This document shows positions 61,985 to 64,000 of a stretch of 64,000 nt of DNA, piece after piece (position 1 is the first letter of the stretch; each line of letters begins with the position of its first letter). The position numbers and the translations under genes were made by a program. Under the pieces are notes generated by a model, which saw only the letters and a list, made by a program, of their open reading frames with translations, searched no databases and was not told the DNA's origin. The stretch is from Engelhardtia mirabilis (lineage in GTDB: Bacteria > Planctomycetota > UBA1135 > GCA-002686595). The stretch lies in NCBI RefSeq assembly GCF_007748095.1, contig NZ_CP036287.1, positions 3,782,001 to 3,846,000 on the forward strand, in the 5' to 3' direction.

Positions 61985-64000
61985 ATGCGCCATCGCCACC
62001 GCCTCCATTGCGCCGTCCTGGCGGCCGCGCTCGGCGCCGCCTGCGGGTCCGAGCGGGCGCCCTCGGCCGATCCGGGCGCTGGCCCCGCCGCCGGCTCGGC
62101 CTCGGGCTCGATCGACCTGCTCGGGGTCGGCCGCGAGGCCTGGTTCGACTTCGATGCTCGCGCGCCGGGGGAACGGGTCCTGCTGGACGCTTCGACCCTG
62201 GCCGCGTCGGACTGGCACGGGTCGGTCCGGATCGCGGCCCTCGCCACCCCGGCGGAGCTGGCGGCCTTCGAACAGGGCACGGTCATCCACCCCGACGGAT
62301 CGATCGAAATGCGCGCGCCGCGTGGGGCCCTGGTCCACTTCCTGGCCCTCGACGATGTCCGGGGGCCGGCCGTGACCTCCATCGAGATCTCCGGAACGAT
62401 CACCACGCAGGGCCTGACCGGGCAACTGGAAGACGGCTACGCCCGCGTGGGGATCTTCCAACTCGACACGGACACTTGGCCCGGCAGCCCGGCCGGCCTG
62501 ATCCCCCACATCCTCTCCAACCACTTCGACGACCCCGAGTTCGAGAACAGCCCGCCGCCCACTCCGGTGCGACTGCGCGTGGCGCGCGATCCCCAGGCCA
62601 AGGCCATCGCCCTGGTGACCGAGTTCATCGACGAGCGGGGCACCGGCGACGCCGCGGCGCGGTTCGAGCACCTCAGGGTCGCCTCCATGGGACCCGCCGC
62701 CCGCGCGCTCGAGGTCGCCGCCGAGGTGATCGACCCGGGGACCAACGGAGACCGCGCGCGGCTGGCGCGCTTCGACGTCGATCTGGTCCACCGCTTCGGC
62801 TACGCACTGCCCCTCGGCGCGCGCCTCGTGCTCCCGATCGACGACTTCGCCGGCGCCGGCTCAGTCGAGTTCTACGTGGCCGCCCTGGGGCACGAGCGGA
62901 ACGCGGAGTGGACAGTCGATGTGACCTGGGCCGACGCGGGCGGCCACGAGACGCGCCTCGCGCGCAGCGCCATCGCGCTCGAAGCCGACGGGGACCCGCA
63001 CACCCCGCCAGCCGGTTGGCAGCGTGTGGTCGCGTCCCTGCCGGAGGGCGCCGACGCAGGCGCGTTGATCGTCGCCGTCGAGGGAACCGGGCGGGAGGAC
63101 GAGGCCTGGCCGACGGCGCCACTCGTGGCCTCACCGCGGCTGCTGCCGACCGAACCGACCGAGGACGCGCGGCCGAACGTCCTGGTGATCTCCCTCGACA
63201 CCGTGCGTGCGGATCGACTGGGTTCCTACGGCGGCGATCCGCGCCTGAGCGGATCCTTCGACACCCTGGCCGAGTCGTCGGTCCTGTTCGCGGATGCCTG
63301 GTCCACCGCTCCCTACACGCTGCCGGCCCACATGAGCCTGTTCTCTGGGCAGTACCCCAGCGTCCACGGGGTGCAGCGTCCGAGCTTGCGTCGGGATCGC
63401 CAGCGCACGCCGATGCTGGCCGAGCTGCTCGCCGAGCGGGGCTATCGCACCGCCGCCTTCACCGGCGGAGCCATGCTGTTGCCCGTCTTCGGCTTCGCCG
63501 CCGGCTTCGAGCGCTACGGCGTGCTCGACCCCTGGTTCCACGAGGAGTCCGAGCGGGTTCAGGTGCTGCTGGACGCCTTCCCGGGCTTCGGGCCCCGTGC
63601 CGAAGCCGCCAGCGGCATCGGGGCCATCGAGGCCCAACTCGACCTGTTCGAGGGCGAGCCCTGGCTGCTCTTCCTCCACACCTACGCGGCCCACGAGTTC
63701 GACCCGCCGGCCAAGCACCTGGCCGCCATCGACGCCCTCGCGGGACTCCCCGCCGACGACCCGGACATCCGGCTCTACCTGGCCAACGGCCAACCTCCGC
63801 CGCCGCCCATCCGCGAGCGGCTGATGCAGCTCTACGACGGGGGCGTGCGCCACGCCGACGAGCTGGTCGGCGTGTTGATGGAACTCCTGCGCGAACGCGG
63901 CGAGTTCGACAACACGATCGTGGTCGTGCTCTCGGACCACGGCAAGGAGATCGGCGAGCACGGCGTCGTCGGCCACGGCCACACGCTCTACGAGGAGCTG
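61985..64000 (+). CDS. Exported sulfatase-superfamily protein with Thr nucleophile, 3' end beyond right edge
   Basis: An open frame of 672 residues from the ATG at 61985 runs off the window without a stop. The N-terminus MRHRHRLHCAVLAAALGAAC looks like a lipoprotein signal (C20), though the lipobox is not perfect. Residues of about 30-395 are a beta-rich region without a known name. From residue 398 is the sulfatase fold: NVLVISLDTVRADRLGSYGG, then APY-T445-LPAHMSLFSGQYPS and LSDHGKEIGEHGVVGHGH. Thr445 stands at the formylglycine position, so as in the protein at 6200-8410 a classical sulfatase mechanism is unlikely. The long N-terminal beta region may bind the substrate polymer. Confidence 0.82.
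   Translation, partial: MRHRHRLHCAVLAAALGAACGSERAPSADPGAGPAAGSASGSIDLLGVGREAWFDFDARAPGERVLLDASTLAASDWHGSVRIAALATPAELAAFEQGTVIHPDGSIEMRAPRGALVHFLALDDVRGPAVTSIEISGTITTQGLTGQLEDGYARVGIFQLDTDTWPGSPAGLIPHILSNHFDDPEFENSPPPTPVRLRVARDPQAKAIALVTEFIDERGTGDAAARFEHLRVASMGPAARALEVAAEVIDPGTNGDRARLARFDVDLVHRFGYALPLGARLVLPIDDFAGAGSVEFYVAALGHERNAEWTVDVTWADAGGHETRLARSAIALEADGDPHTPPAGWQRVVASLPEGADAGALIVAVEGTGREDEAWPTAPLVASPRLLPTEPTEDARPNVLVISLDTVRADRLGSYGGDPRLSGSFDTLAESSVLFADAWSTAPYTLPAHMSLFSGQYPSVHGVQRPSLRRDRQRTPMLAELLAERGYRTAAFTGGAMLLPVFGFAAGFERYGVLDPWFHEESERVQVLLDAFPGFGPRAEAASGIGAIEAQLDLFEGEPWLLFLHTYAAHEFDPPAKHLAAIDALAGLPADDPDIRLYLANGQPPPPPIRERLMQLYDGGVRHADELVGVLMELLRERGEFDNTIVVVLSDHGKEIGEHGVVGHGHTLYEEL

Overview
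The window is very GC-rich, densely coded DNA on both strands. It most likely comes from the chromosome of a Planctomycetota bacterium, although no rRNA or marker gene is present to prove this. The hints are large secreted beta-propeller proteins with a shared C-terminal tail, sulfatase-superfamily proteins, an FMN-binding glutamate synthase homologue, an OPT transporter, a PilV/PilW/PilX-like minor pilin set, and a thioredoxin-fold gene whose first active-site cysteine codon is replaced by an in-frame TGA (probable selenocysteine). I see no prophage, plasmid, CRISPR, tRNA or rRNA signature.

Layout. 1-2086 (minus): an S1-domain protein cut by the left edge and a PilZ protein. 2277-9519 (plus): a secreted propeller protein, a GNAT acetyltransferase, a membrane-anchored sulfatase/LtaS-like enzyme and a CelD/BcsL-type acetyltransferase. 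9775-15496 (minus): a GGQ ribosome-rescue factor, an ABC exporter, a secreted TPR-like protein, a CPBP protease and a glutamate-synthase-like protein. 15521-18883 (plus): RecQ, a DUF4345-like membrane protein and the probable selenoprotein. 18988-24732 (minus): a lipid-transport operon (secreted protein, MlaE with STAS domain, MlaF, MlaD, auxiliary lipoprotein) followed by an HDOD protein. 24921-27306 (plus): an OmpR-type two-component system. It runs convergently into a polysaccharide deacetylase (27196-28359, minus). 28523-32947 (plus): a 1474-residue membrane-anchored coiled-coil protein followed by a clear Rho-independent terminator.

33609-40571 (minus): three pilin-like genes, preceded by a thioredoxin-TPR / DinB / penicillin-acylase operon. 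40692-42997 (plus): a DUF2142-type membrane protein and its partner. 43121-44832: a divergent thioesterase/aminotransferase pair, with a 14-bp tandem repeat at the end of the thioesterase gene. 44956-48753 (minus): an OPT transporter with two unknown membrane proteins. 49094-52403 (minus): a saccharopine-dehydrogenase-like protein, a YjbQ protein and a secreted sugar-dehydrogenase-like protein. 52560-54075 (plus): a GT39-like membrane protein broken by a frameshift at a C6 run. 54107-58765 (minus): a 1552-residue multidomain secreted protein. 59165-61888 (minus): an acyltransferase, a small protein and a sugar-nucleotide epimerase, with a 163-bp MITE-like inverted repeat at the end of the epimerase gene. 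61985-64000 (plus): a second sulfatase-superfamily protein, cut by the right edge.

The main themes are envelope building and maintenance (Mla lipid traffic, acyltransferase, deacetylase, acetyltransferases, membrane glycosyltransferases, LtaS-like enzyme, pilins) and redox/proteostasis (selenoprotein, YbbN-like thioredoxin). A regulatory theme cuts across the window. Many first genes of transcription units carry a TAnnnT hexamer ending 6-11 nt before the start codon, which suggests leaderless or near-leaderless transcripts. The highest-value observations are the probable Sec-x-x-Cys thioredoxin with a SECIS-like hairpin, the paired leaderless divergent promoters, and the gene-end inverted-repeat family.
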